Position numbers and translations under genes: made by a program. The notes below the pieces were generated by a model. That model saw only the letters and a program-made list of their open reading frames with translations. It made no database searches and was not told where the DNA came from. A stretch of 64,000 bases of DNA from an uncultured Clostridium sp. (lineage in GTDB: Bacteria; Bacillota; Clostridia; TANB77; CAG-508), in assembly GCA_946545035.1 (NCBI GenBank), contig CAMNND010000001.1:40672-104671 (forward strand). The letters are read 5' to 3'. Shown piece after piece: positions 36,076 through 45,831 of this stretch (the first letter of the stretch is position 1; each line of letters opens with the position of its first letter).

Positions 36076-37978
36076 TTAAATTATCCCATTGACGAAGATT
36101 AAATTCTGCTTTACGTTGTTTAGAATAGCTACGTGTTGGTGTGTAGAATCCAACTACACGAGTATATTCAGTTTCGACTGGTTCGCCGCATACTGGACAA
36201 ACTTTACCATAGAAACTATGATAATTCTTGCATTGAGCTACTTTACCATTAAAGGCAAAATATGTTACGCCTTGCTGAGCAACCCAATTAAGCATATGCC
36301 AGGCTTGATCAAAGTTAGTAAAAGGAGCATCTACATTAATATGTTCAATAGATCCACCGTTGCAATAACTATCAAATGCGGCACAAATTTTTGTTCTCTC
36401 TTGGATTGTAGCTTTAATTCCAAGAGGAATCCATTGATTACCATAGAGAGGAAGATCTTTTACAACCTGCTCAGGATATAGATATTCATCTGCCTTTTGG
36501 AGTTTAACTGCGGCCTGCTCTGCGGGAACTTGTTCGATATTGATTTTATAATCTTTATCTAATGCAAAGTTATCAATACAATTTTGAATTACTTTGAAAA
36601 TACGCTGACCAAGATCATATGCTTTGTCTGTATAACTATAATTTCCAAAGTCATCTACTTCTGTATAACCAAAAGTCTTCATAGTTTCGAAGATACCATT
36701 AACGCCAACAGTAGAATACATAGCATCAAGATTCATTAGTCCGCAAGATATATTAGGTAGTAAACCTTTCTCAACATTGCGGGTAATAATATGACGCTGA
36801 ACATCAAGAATTTTTAGATTAAGTTTAGTTAAATCACGAAGCTTAACTAAGAAATCTTGTTCACTCTCACTCTGATATGCAAGACGAGCAATATTAAGAG
36901 TAGATACTTTCGCAGATCCTACTTCAAGTGCGGTACCACCAATTGAATTAAAATAAAGATCTGTAATATCACTCTTTAGACGGCAACAATTAGAAAGGCT
37001 GTTGACAGTAGAATCAGTAAAGAAATTAAATATATTCCATTTGCGGGAAGCTTCACAAGCCCACTTTGCAAAATCTTCATCTACAAATTTACCATCCTGA
37101 TAAAGTAAAGAAGCAGTAAGAACAGGAAAAGTAAAAATATTTTCTTCACGAATTTCGTTGACTACATCAATAAAGTCTTTCTGGAACTCAATAATTTCCT
37201 CTTCTTCATCAATCATAAAACTACCATCAGGGAATTCTCCACCACCAAAAATAGCTTCAAAGTAAGGATGATCAAATACACTTACATTAGTAAATGCCGC
37301 TTGATCAGAACGTACCCAGGGTTGATTTAGACGATGAATTAAAGCCTGAATCTGTTGCCTCTTATAAGTCTCAGGGTCTTTAGTATAATATCCCTGAGCT
37401 ACATCACGACTCCAATAGTAGTAAAGATATGGAATTAGATTAGGTAGGCCGCAAGCTCCAGATTGTCTGCGGCTAAGGAAAGCAATCGCTTCCATTAAGA
37501 TTTGAATAAAACTGTCAAGATGTTTTGCGGGCTTAGCATTATATCCCTGAATAAAGAATAATCCTTTTTCTGCTATTGGTTTAATATCATAAGCAAAACA
37601 ATAAGGAACTAGAGTTGCTGTATTAAAATCATGCATATAAAGGCTATATGACCACATAGCTTCCATAGCTTCATTAGCAACTTTATATCCATACTTCTTA
37701 TTAATCTCGTAATAAAGTTTATTAAATACTAATAGTTTTTGATCTGGTTTTGACATTTCAGAAAGTAAAGTTACAATATCTTTCTGTGCGATATTAGCAT
37801 TTGCATCAATAGAGGTATTAGCTACGTTGTCTGAATCAATAAAACCTTCAATAAAATCAGTAAAACTAAGAGTAGCTTCATCAAATCCCTGAAGTTCTAG
37901 AAATTCTTCTCCATATTTCTCAACCATTTTATTAAATTGAGTTTGAAAATTTTTATTTAATTTAACATTTAATTTCAT
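36065..37978 (-). CDS. nrdD: Anaerobic (class III) ribonucleoside-triphosphate reductase
   Basis: A 637-residue protein, shorter than full bacterial NrdD because it lacks an N-terminal ATP-cone. The C-terminal end has a Cys pair in KVCPVCGEP (zinc site) and the glycyl-radical motif RVVGFY. It reduces NTPs to dNTPs without oxygen, which implies an anaerobic host. The neighbouring glutaredoxin-like and NrdG-like genes complete the system. A dozen or so Trp codons are all TGG, and codon use is less AT-biased than in the small genes to its left. Confidence 0.92.
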   Translation of the reverse strand: MKLNVKLNKNFQTQFNKMVEKYGEEFLELQGFDEATLSFTDFIEGFIDSDNVANTSIDANANIAQKDIVTLLSEMSKPDQKLLVFNKLYYEINKKYGYKVANEAMEAMWSYSLYMHDFNTATLVPYCFAYDIKPIAEKGLFFIQGYNAKPAKHLDSFIQILMEAIAFLSRRQSGACGLPNLIPYLYYYWSRDVAQGYYTKDPETYKRQQIQALIHRLNQPWVRSDQAAFTNVSVFDHPYFEAIFGGGEFPDGSFMIDEEEEIIEFQKDFIDVVNEIREENIFTFPVLTASLLYQDGKFVDEDFAKWACEASRKWNIFNFFTDSTVNSLSNCCRLKSDITDLYFNSIGGTALEVGSAKVSTLNIARLAYQSESEQDFLVKLRDLTKLNLKILDVQRHIITRNVEKGLLPNISCGLMNLDAMYSTVGVNGIFETMKTFGYTEVDDFGNYSYTDKAYDLGQRIFKVIQNCIDNFALDKDYKINIEQVPAEQAAVKLQKADEYLYPEQVVKDLPLYGNQWIPLGIKATIQERTKICAAFDSYCNGGSIEHINVDAPFTNFDQAWHMLNWVAQQGVTYFAFNGKVAQCKNYHSFYGKVCPVCGEPVETEYTRVVGFYTPTRSYSKQRKAEFNLRQWDNLNEN

Positions 37979-37988
37979 GTACTACTCC

Positions 37989-38222
37989 TTAAAACTTGCA
38001 ACTATCGCAGTCAGCATCCATTTTTGCTTGTTCATTTAGCCAAGTAACTGCAGTCACAAAATCCATATAATCGTCGCCAAGTTTAAGAACAGGAGCAGAC
38101 ATAAAACCTTTATCTATAACTTCTTGAATATCAGAACTCTTTTCATAAGCAATATTATTTTGATTTAATTTATGCTCTAATACTCGACATTTAGGGCATT
38201 CAGTAGAAAATAATGTTAACAT
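37989..38222 (-). CDS. Glutaredoxin-like redox protein (NrdH-like)
   Basis: A 77-residue protein with a thioredoxin-fold active site CPKC at residues 9-12 (LFSTECPKCRVLE) and the cis-Pro strand MSAPVLKLGDD. The C-terminus ends DADCDSCKF, an extra Cys pair. It lies 10 bases upstream of nrdD in the same unit, so it is the likely electron donor of the reductase. Its single Trp is TGG. The 90 bases upstream (38223-38312) hold no gene. Confidence 0.85.
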   Translation of the reverse strand: MLTLFSTECPKCRVLEHKLNQNNIAYEKSSDIQEVIDKGFMSAPVLKLGDDYMDFVTAVTWLNEQAKMDADCDSCKF

Positions 38223-38312
38223 AAATCTCCTATCATTCTATATAAAATAATTTTTTTCTTACCTATAAAATATCTTTTTCGTTAATCATATTATTTATTT
38301 TTGCCCAAATAT

Positions 38313-38669
38313 CTAAGACCAGTAACTATTGAGATATTCTTCTTCATCTTTTCTCTTTTGCTCTCTATCCTTAGCTGTTCGCTTTAAAGTATTTACAAAC
38401 TTATCCCAGTTTATTTTTTGGAAATCTTTAGCTAAAGCGATTCTTCAATCTGAATATCCGATAGTTACTGCCCCTGTTTCTTCATCTAATTCTAAATAAT
38501 CTCCCTCATATAAATAATGAATTTTTGTATCTGTAAAACTGTATTTAAAAGTCATAAAAAAGGTAATAGCGGCATTCTCACGAATTTCTTCAATCAATCC
38601 CTGATGGGCTAATTCTTCTACCCACCAGGGAATACTTGAATCTCCAATAAAATATTTAGTTTTCATCAT
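38313..38669 (-). CDS. Small protein, unknown, C-terminal third beyond a TGA
   Basis: 118 residues from ATG 38669 (GTG codons at 38672 and 38675 are alternatives; GGGGAG lies just upstream). It overlaps the dnaE stop. It opens MMKTKYFIGDSSIPWWVEEL. At 38445-38447 a TGA would end it after about 75 residues under the standard code; in code 4 it continues through a basic coiled-coil segment (KRTAKDREQKRKDEEEY) to TAG. It uses both TGG and TGA. Two protein forms are therefore possible depending on how UGA is read. Confidence 0.65.
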
Positions 38670-41600
38670 CACCACTTTCTCCCCATCTCCATGCTGTCAT
38701 ATCTATTGTACCATTATTTTTTACTTCTGTCAAGATACGATAACATTGATGTGATTTCGTATGACGATATGACTTAGTGAAGAACATTCCTGATCTTTTA
38801 AATCCATTAAACATTAACAAAGTTCCACGAGTAAACCAACCTTTTTCCATCACTTTTTTTGTTCCATCTGGTTGGACCTGACTCATTTGTCGATTCAATC
38901 TTGCATAATAATCTCGACTCATTTTAACTGTAACTACACCACTTTCTGGTGTAAGAATACTTACACAAGATTTATTATCTTCTTTTGCAACTACTGCACC
39001 AACAATTCGACAAGTTTTAAATAATGGAATATCAACACCATTACGTTTAAAAGTTTTATCTACTGGCGGATTATCTGGTAAACTATTATAAGCTTTTACA
39101 TTATATGCTAACTTATCAAGTTTCTTCATTGGATGATCATGATAATAAAAACCAAGACTATCCATTTCCCAAGTTGACAATGTACCTGCCGCATATTTAT
39201 TCCAGACTTCATCAAACAAAGTTTGATTTAGTTTCTGTAACATTTCATCTTGATGTTCCCGCAAATAATCTCGAGCTTTATCCATACCTTTTGTATAAAG
39301 TTTTTGCCAAACTTTTTGATCAATTGCAATATTACCATCATAAATAGTAGTTAAATCTACATCAAAAAATTCTTCATAAAACTCATAAAAATTATCTGGA
39401 AGTGTGTAAACGTTATCTACTTTACAGAATTTCCGCAAAGCCTTATTAAATACAAATAATCTTTTTTCAAAGCTAAGACTATCTGGAATTAAATTTCTTT
39501 CCATCAAACCGTTAAAATTTTGAAGAGTTAATCTCTTTTTTGGTTCACAAATTGACCAAATATATTCCCGCATAATATCTTCTCTATTACCAAACTTATC
39601 AAAAGCTCCACTCTTAATAAGTGAAATCAAAACTGGTTTCTTAACTTTTACTCTCTCTTGGAAATCATTAAAACTTTCATATGGACGATTTTCAATAATA
39701 TCTTGAATAATTTCTCCACCTACTCCATTTAAGCCTTTCATTCCAAAAAGAATACTACCAGTTTCAACATCTGGTTCAAACATATATCCCGATTTATTAA
39801 TATCAATTAATGACATTGGAATACCACGATGAATAATATTACCTACTGCTTTCGCAATCTTACCATAATTACTACTTGCATCTTCATCAAGTCCCGCATC
39901 AACTCTGAGACATGCCGTATTCCAATAGACAGGATCAAAATAAGTTGCAAGATAAATTGTTTGTAATCCTACAAAACTATACGCTAAACTATGAATAAGT
40001 GAAAAAGAATATCCCATTTGCGGTTTAATTGCAGTTTCCCAAACATATTCGCCAAGTCTTTGATTAACTGCTTTACTCAAAACTAACTCATGCAATTCTT
40101 CAATTCGATTCATTTGCTTCTTTGCACAAATCTTGCGGGCATCATTTGCTTCTTTAAGACTAAATCCACAAATATCTGGATCCATCAAAATCATCATCAT
40201 ATCTTCTTGCTGTGCAGGCGTCGCATAAGTTTCAAGATAATATTTCTCTAATGTCTTTTGATCTACTTCCCGCAAATGCCATCTTGACATTTCATCATAC
40301 CAACGAGACATATTATCTTTCATTCTTTTATATCTCTCAGTTGGTGTCTCTCCACCCTTTTCTGCGGCCATCAATCTCATTACAGAATTACAGTTTGCCA
40401 TTTCGCGTGGTGACCTTGGCCGCAATAATTTTACAGTTTGACTTCCAACTTGACTATCAAACTGGAAAAGTTTCAATACTTTACCCTCAGCAAGAACATT
40501 CCACATTTTATCATCATCTATTGGAAGAACATCTGGATGAAGATATTTATCATACAATTGCCGCAAACTTAAATCTTGATCAACCTCATTATATTCACTC
40601 AACATATTAAGACATTGAACGATTACATCCTGAATTTCTGTTACAAGAAAATCGAATTTAACATCTCCGCAATATTCCGCATCATGAAGTGAAAATTGAG
40701 TTACAATTGCTCCACTTGTTGCTTTCATAAAACATGCACTATCAAATGGATCATTCATATAAAAATTTACACCACTTGCGTGAATACCACGATGATTAAT
40801 CAATCCTTCAATCTTCTCAATAATTTCAAGAAGCCCCGGATATTTTCTAACTTCCGCTAGAAAATTCTTTACTGGTTTACGATCTTTTTCTTCATTACCA
40901 TAAACCAAATCATGAACCGGCCAAACAAATCCGCGCTCACTTGGTGCAAGACTTGTCATATACTGAGCTACATCATTATCAATTCCATCTGGAAAATCTT
41001 TTGAACGATAACCACGACAAGCTGTTGAAATTGCTGAACGTGTTGTCTCTGTACCATATGTACAAACTTGAACGCATCCAAGTTGACCAACTTCTTCACG
41101 AATTGATTTAAAAATTTCTTCTCTCTTGGATGGGCAAATATCAATATCAATATCGCCCAACTCAATACGTTCTTTATTACTATATCTCCAATAGGGAAGA
41201 TTATACTTAATTGGATCAAGTTGAGTAATTCCTAGAAGATAATGATTTAATCCAGAACACGCGGAACCTCGTCCCGCGCCTACAGTTGAACCAATCTCCC
41301 AAAATGAATCAATGTAATGCTGAAGAAAAATTGGATATGCAAACATGCAAGTTCCAAGTTTTTCTCCAATTACTTTTTGAATATCTGCTTCTTCTTCAAG
41401 TCGCGCAAGATAAACATCATTGAACAAATTAAGCTCTTTAAGTTTATCACAACAATAATTAACCCAATATCTTTCTTGCGGATTATCACTTGAATACAAA
41501 TAATCCAAAGTCTTATAACCCATCTTTGACATTACTTTAGGATAATCTTTTACTGGAACTTGCGGGACTTGCTGTTTATGTGCGAAACCAAAATCTTGAA

Positions 41601-42480
41601 TTTTACTTTTTACTTCCAAAGTATTTGCTTCAAGCTCCGCATAATCAAGACCAGTTCCTTCAAGATTCTGAATTACCTCTTCTGTTGTTTGAAGATACGC
41701 ATATGCATAAAATTCATCTACTTCTCGATCACCCTGTTTTGAGTTAAGAAATGCTTTATGAACTTCTCGATCACTCTTCTTCAAATAATGAGCATCAGTT
41801 GTTACTACAATCTTAACTCCAAAATAATCACTCAGAGCTTTCATTCGACGATTAACAATCATCTGCTCTTTACTTTGAGCTGGCTGAATCTCAAAATAAT
41901 AATCGTCTCCAAATACAGACTTGCACCAATTTACAAAATCTACAATCCTATAATAATATTCAGCCTTGCCTTCAAGATTACCAACTCTCTCAGCTTTATC
42001 CATTTCAAGAATACAATAATCAAGTTCTGAACCAAGACATGCAGATGATGCAATTAAATGGCCTTTACCAAATTCATCTACACATGCCATTACTTCTGCT
42101 TTGAGAGTTGGCACTCTCTCCATACCTCTATCAAAATAACTATTCATCCAAGAATTTGATGACAGTTTCCGCAACATTTTTGCACCAATTGCATCTTTTG
42201 CAATTAAAATAAAGTGCCAATATCGCTGTCCACTTCCACGTTCATCAACAAGATAAATCTCATTACCATACCCAATTTTAAAATCTGGATTCTTCTCTTG
42301 GACTTTCTGTCTAATCTGGTCAAGCTTAACCCAATTACCTAACGCTTCATGATCAGTCAAACAAATACCTTCAAGACCAATTTCTACGGCATAATTAACA
42401 AGAGAATCAACTGTATTAATACAATCGATAAGACGGATATTTGACATATCACTGTGTGAATGCATTTCAAAACGCGCCAT
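38656..42480 (-). CDS. dnaE: DNA polymerase III alpha subunit (DnaE type)
   Basis: A 1274-residue replicative polymerase. PHP domain at residues 1-230 (FEMHSHSDMSN and GICLTDHEA). Catalytic palm with GAGRGSACSGLNHYLLGI and the metal-binding LGDIDIDICPSKR. Fingers region around EANDARKICAKKQMN. C-terminal OB-type domain (VVAKEDNKSCVSIL). It has the length and order of DnaE rather than PolC, with no exonuclease insert. About twenty Trp are all TGG. It is first gene of the unit promoted from 42512-42540, followed by redox and reductase genes, so polymerase and dNTP supply are co-expressed. Confidence 0.95.
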   Translation of the reverse strand: MARFEMHSHSDMSNIRLIDCINTVDSLVNYAVEIGLEGICLTDHEALGNWVKLDQIRQKVQEKNPDFKIGYGNEIYLVDERGSGQRYWHFILIAKDAIGAKMLRKLSSNSWMNSYFDRGMERVPTLKAEVMACVDEFGKGHLIASSACLGSELDYCILEMDKAERVGNLEGKAEYYYRIVDFVNWCKSVFGDDYYFEIQPAQSKEQMIVNRRMKALSDYFGVKIVVTTDAHYLKKSDREVHKAFLNSKQGDREVDEFYAYAYLQTTEEVIQNLEGTGLDYAELEANTLEVKSKIQDFGFAHKQQVPQVPVKDYPKVMSKMGYKTLDYLYSSDNPQERYWVNYCCDKLKELNLFNDVYLARLEEEADIQKVIGEKLGTCMFAYPIFLQHYIDSFWEIGSTVGAGRGSACSGLNHYLLGITQLDPIKYNLPYWRYSNKERIELGDIDIDICPSKREEIFKSIREEVGQLGCVQVCTYGTETTRSAISTACRGYRSKDFPDGIDNDVAQYMTSLAPSERGFVWPVHDLVYGNEEKDRKPVKNFLAEVRKYPGLLEIIEKIEGLINHRGIHASGVNFYMNDPFDSACFMKATSGAIVTQFSLHDAEYCGDVKFDFLVTEIQDVIVQCLNMLSEYNEVDQDLSLRQLYDKYLHPDVLPIDDDKMWNVLAEGKVLKLFQFDSQVGSQTVKLLRPRSPREMANCNSVMRLMAAEKGGETPTERYKRMKDNMSRWYDEMSRWHLREVDQKTLEKYYLETYATPAQQEDMMMILMDPDICGFSLKEANDARKICAKKQMNRIEELHELVLSKAVNQRLGEYVWETAIKPQMGYSFSLIHSLAYSFVGLQTIYLATYFDPVYWNTACLRVDAGLDEDASSNYGKIAKAVGNIIHRGIPMSLIDINKSGYMFEPDVETGSILFGMKGLNGVGGEIIQDIIENRPYESFNDFQERVKVKKPVLISLIKSGAFDKFGNREDIMREYIWSICEPKKRLTLQNFNGLMERNLIPDSLSFEKRLFVFNKALRKFCKVDNVYTLPDNFYEFYEEFFDVDLTTIYDGNIAIDQKVWQKLYTKGMDKARDYLREHQDEMLQKLNQTLFDEVWNKYAAGTLSTWEMDSLGFYYHDHPMKKLDKLAYNVKAYNSLPDNPPVDKTFKRNGVDIPLFKTCRIVGAVVAKEDNKSCVSILTPESGVVTVKMSRDYYARLNRQMSQVQPDGTKKVMEKGWFTRGTLLMFNGFKRSGMFFTKSYRHTKSHQCYRILTEVKNNGTIDMTAWRWGESGDDEN

Positions 42481-42511
42481 ATAACCTCTTTCTCCTTAAT
42501 TTTCTATATTA

Positions 42512-42540
42512 ATTATACCATATTATTTTGTTCTTGTCAA
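42512..42540 (-). promoter_or_regulatory. Consensus promoter for dnaE-nrdD-nrdG
   Basis: Minus strand TTGACA (42540-42535), 17-base spacer, TATAAT (42517-42512), 32 bases before the dnaE ATG. Confidence 0.9.
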
Positions 42541-42549
42541 TATTTATAA

Positions 42550-42801
42550 CTATCAATCTGGTTTTGTATTATAAAAAATAATATTATGAGACTCTTCATA
42601 TTCTTTTATTTTTAATTTCAATGTATCTATTTTATCTTGTGTAGATTTTAATTGTCGATTTAAATTATTAATTTCTCATTCTAATTCAAATTTTGTTCTT
42701 TTATATATATCTAGCATAGTTAAATTTTGACAATGTTGCATTGCATCAGATAATTCTTCAGAAGATTTACATTGTCGTGTATCAAAACCATAAGAAGACA
42801 T
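42550..42801 (-). CDS. Small coiled-coil protein, UGA-recoded
   Basis: An 83-residue protein whose ATG overlaps the recJ stop (TAATG). Residues 35-75 are a continuous heptad-like helix (KRTKFELEWEINNLNRQLKS). Two Trp are TGA, one of them the last residue before TAG. It is the final gene of the helicase-primase-RecJ unit. Function unknown. Confidence 0.7.
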
Positions 42802-44576
42802 TAAAATACCCATTTCTCATTGATATAAAAATCTTCAATAATAAGTTGTGCAGTCACATTTCCATTCCACTCATTTCTCGAGCAACGACACACCGCAGTA
42901 AGATACATATTAGGTCTAGTAAATTGTTCAAATTCTTCTTGTGAAGATTTAAACTTCATAATATCTACACCATTTGATAAATGTATCTTCAGTGTAGGGT
43001 GCTTATCTGGTGAAAGAAGTTGGACAGAAGTTAAAGGAATATCTTTAATTGCAATATATGGTTCAGGCAATCCTTGTCCCCAAGTAGATTTATTCTGCGC
43101 AATCATTAGAATTTTTTGAGGATCAATATCTTTATTAAACCACTCAAAATCAACCCAGTATACAGGCTCCTGCGCGGCCTCACTATAGACTGCATTTGTC
43201 TTTTGAATAAAATCATCTAGTTTAGACTCAGGTATAGAAATTCCGAAAGCTGAACTATGGCCCTGTGCATACTCTACGTCACCAGTATTTTCACAGAGCT
43301 GCCGCATATCCTCTATTTCTGACATGGAATAATTTCTGGCACTTCCTCTATAAAAATACTCTTTATCGTCTTTCCCCTTTGATCTTGTGAGGACAAGACA
43401 TGGGTGCTGATATTTCGCTTGAATCTTATTGGCGACCAAACCTGCGAGATTTTTTTCCACTTCTCCGGGTTCGCAGCAACAGACAATAATACCATTTTCT
43501 GTCAATCGTTCAGATTGAATTCGCTGTTCGAGCAAATCCATTGCAGCATCTTGGAGCTTTGTTTGTCGAGCTTTGACGTTAGCTGCAATTCTAACTGCTT
43601 CTTCAACTCTTGGTACAAGTTCTCCTTTATGACCACGTTTACCACTCTCAATCTTATCAAAAGCATAGAATTTTAACATCGATTTAAAAATTAAATCTTT
43701 CTCTTCCATAGTGCCAGAACGTACAATAGCATTAATAAATGGAGTTACATAAAAAGCCATTGACATATAATTAATTCCGCCCATTTTATCAATACTAAAT
43801 TTATTTTTTTCACACATATAATAGAAGAATGGATTTTTAATATTCTGTAAGCCCATATCAATAATAGCTTTAGTTTCTATACTACGATAATCCATCATAT
43901 CAGACAAGTTTCCAAGAGCTGCTAAATCTAAATATTGATTAGCATAATCAAAATTAAAAAATAAATCAAAAGCTTTACAAATTTGCCAAGTAACGCCAGC
44001 TCCAGATAAATCTTTATTAGGATAATCACAAATTTGATTATTAATAATAATACTTTGATCTGTATCAAGCCAATTATCAGATTCATGATGATCCATACAT
44101 AAAATAAATTTATCCGCATCAATTAAACGTTGCATTTGTTCAACATCGTTAGTTCCTGCGTCTGGAATAATGATAAACTTTGTTTTTTCATCTTCAAGTA
44201 ATTTTTCAACGGTATCTTCAAGACCATGTTGTTTTCCATCATGTAAAATATATTTTAAATTTGGAATAATTTCTTCTTTAGAAAATTTATAACTATATAA
44301 ATCATACATATAATTTAAAAAAATAGCTGCACTTGTAAACCCATCTGCATCTGCATCTACTACTACAGTTAAAGGTATATTGCAATACATAGCATGAGCC
44401 ATTACTTGCATTATCTCAGCCACTTTCTTTTTACCAAAAGCAAATGGTGAATTTAAATCACTCCAAAAAGAGGCATTAATCCATTTATCTTGATCTTCTT
44501 TTGTCTTTATTCCACGATTATATAATATTTGCCGCATCGTTCCTAACGTAGGTTCATTAAATAGTTTATAAATCAA
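42801..44576 (-). CDS. recJ: RecJ-like single-stranded DNA exonuclease (DHH family)
   Basis: A 591-residue protein, TTG start at 44576 with GGGAG upstream. The DHH phosphoesterase motifs are present: VVVDADADGFTSA (motif I), IIPDAGTND (motif II), LCMDHHESDNW (motif III, the DHH) and DLAALGNLSDMMD (motif IV); a later GIVCC...LAGLVANKIQAKYQHPCLVL region matches DHHA1. It degrades single strands 5' to 3' in recombination and repair. All Trp are TGG. Co-transcribed with primase and helicase. Confidence 0.9.
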   Translation of the reverse strand: MIYKLFNEPTLGTMRQILYNRGIKTKEDQDKWINASFWSDLNSPFAFGKKKVAEIMQVMAHAMYCNIPLTVVVDADADGFTSAAIFLNYMYDLYSYKFSKEEIIPNLKYILHDGKQHGLEDTVEKLLEDEKTKFIIIPDAGTNDVEQMQRLIDADKFILCMDHHESDNWLDTDQSIIINNQICDYPNKDLSGAGVTWQICKAFDLFFNFDYANQYLDLAALGNLSDMMDYRSIETKAIIDMGLQNIKNPFFYYMCEKNKFSIDKMGGINYMSMAFYVTPFINAIVRSGTMEEKDLIFKSMLKFYAFDKIESGKRGHKGELVPRVEEAVRIAANVKARQTKLQDAAMDLLEQRIQSERLTENGIIVCCCEPGEVEKNLAGLVANKIQAKYQHPCLVLTRSKGKDDKEYFYRGSARNYSMSEIEDMRQLCENTGDVEYAQGHSSAFGISIPESKLDDFIQKTNAVYSEAAQEPVYWVDFEWFNKDIDPQKILMIAQNKSTWGQGLPEPYIAIKDIPLTSVQLLSPDKHPTLKIHLSNGVDIMKFKSSQEEFEQFTRPNMYLTAVCRCSRNEWNGNVTAQLIIEDFYINEKWVF

Positions 44577-44581
44577 TGTTA

Positions 44582-44776
44582 TTACTCCCTTGCTTTAAAT
44601 CATTTACAAAAACATCCTTGCCATCTTCATAGAAAAAGACGATCTATTAAAGGTATATCTTTTACTAAACATTTTCAAAAACCACAACAACTTGGTTCAA
44701 TTCATTTATGAAATTTACAATATCTGCATCGAGGATGTTTTTTCCTATAAGCTAAGATATGATTCTGTGTCTCCAT
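44582..44776 (-). CDS. Small Cys-rich zinc-binding-like protein, visible only in code 4
   Basis: A 64-residue protein, ATG 44776 within the last codons of the primase gene and TAA 44582-44584. Paired cysteines CRYCKFH, SCCGFWKC and GCFCKW suggest one or two zinc knuckles; it is basic. Four of five Trp are TGA, so it cannot be made under the standard code although it lies inside an otherwise TGG-only operon. Confidence 0.7.
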
Positions 44777-45819
44777 AGATAGAGGAAAGCCTCCTTCCCG
44801 CAATCCATTGGACTATTTTTATATCCAAGTAAATTATATTGATCAAACAATACACTCACAGAAACTTCTGCACTTAATTTTGTATATAGCCTATCAATCT
44901 TTTTAATATTTTCGTCATATTCTTTTCCATACATTTCTTGAAAATCTTTATCAAATCCTAATACAATTTCTTTGACACCCGCATCCAAGAGAAGTTGAAA
45001 TTGATAACGAGAAATACTACTACCGCAAACTGCGACACAAATATTATTCTTTGTTCCAAAGTAAGATTGATATTGCATTACAGATTTTTCTGATTCTACT
45101 ACAATTGCAAGTTGCATAGATTTAATATTTTCTTTAGTTCTATCAAATCCATATAAATTAAAAGCCAAAGGATGATTACATAATTGACCTTGAAATCTTG
45201 CGGGCCTATATTTACCATAGATTTCATTCTCTTGGACTAAAGTTCTTTGTCTAATTCCAACTAATCTATGGTCTGCGTCATAATGCGGAATTAGTACCGC
45301 ACCATTTACTGGATCATATTTAATCCCCATATATTTCATAATTTCTGGAGAAATACCTTCTGCTTCCCAGTTTAAAATTCTAGGTTGCGGATAATGCTCA
45401 ATATAATTAGGACATTCAGGCAGAATAACCTTTTCTTGAGATCGAGGTTTGATTTCTAGTAATCTTTTATTTGCAGTTAATATTCTTAAATCTTCAATAT
45501 CAAAATCTAAATCGTCTGATAATTGACTTTGTAGATTAAAAAAATTAACTACAAAGTAAATTGCTTGATTTAAATCATCTATTTGTTGAACCTTTTGAAC
45601 TAATTCAAATACATCAAAGGTTCCGCAACTACCTGTAAAACATTTAAATAATTGAGTATTTTCATAATAATATAGCTTATGACTATCGCCACCATGACAA
45701 ACAGTTCTTGCGATAATATAATCGTTAAACATTTGAGGCTCGGCATCAAAGTAATCTAATAAATTATATATATCATCTAATTCTATTTTTTCTTTTACAT
45801 CATCTTTATTATAACTCAT
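44752..45819 (-). CDS. dnaG: DNA primase, DnaG type
   Basis: A 355-residue primase. N-terminal zinc-binding domain (TVCHGGDSHKLYYY, then FKCFTGSCGTFDVFEL). TOPRIM core with the Glu of VVESEKSVMQ and the acidic GFDKDFQ. Shorter than host DnaG and without an obvious helicase-interaction C-terminus. It makes RNA primers for the lagging strand and follows the replicative helicase by 12 bases. Trp codons are TGG only. Confidence 0.9.
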   Translation of the reverse strand: MSYNKDDVKEKIELDDIYNLLDYFDAEPQMFNDYIIARTVCHGGDSHKLYYYENTQLFKCFTGSCGTFDVFELVQKVQQIDDLNQAIYFVVNFFNLQSQLSDDLDFDIEDLRILTANKRLLEIKPRSQEKVILPECPNYIEHYPQPRILNWEAEGISPEIMKYMGIKYDPVNGAVLIPHYDADHRLVGIRQRTLVQENEIYGKYRPARFQGQLCNHPLAFNLYGFDRTKENIKSMQLAIVVESEKSVMQYQSYFGTKNNICVAVCGSSISRYQFQLLLDAGVKEIVLGFDKDFQEMYGKEYDENIKKIDRLYTKLSAEVSVSVLFDQYNLLGYKNSPMDCGKEAFLYLWRHRIIS

Positions 45820-45831
45820 GCCGACCCTCCT

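Noticed and set aside
39105..42030. Plus-strand frames opposite dnaE
   Set aside because: They lack ribosome sites and lie antisense to a clear 1274-residue polymerase.
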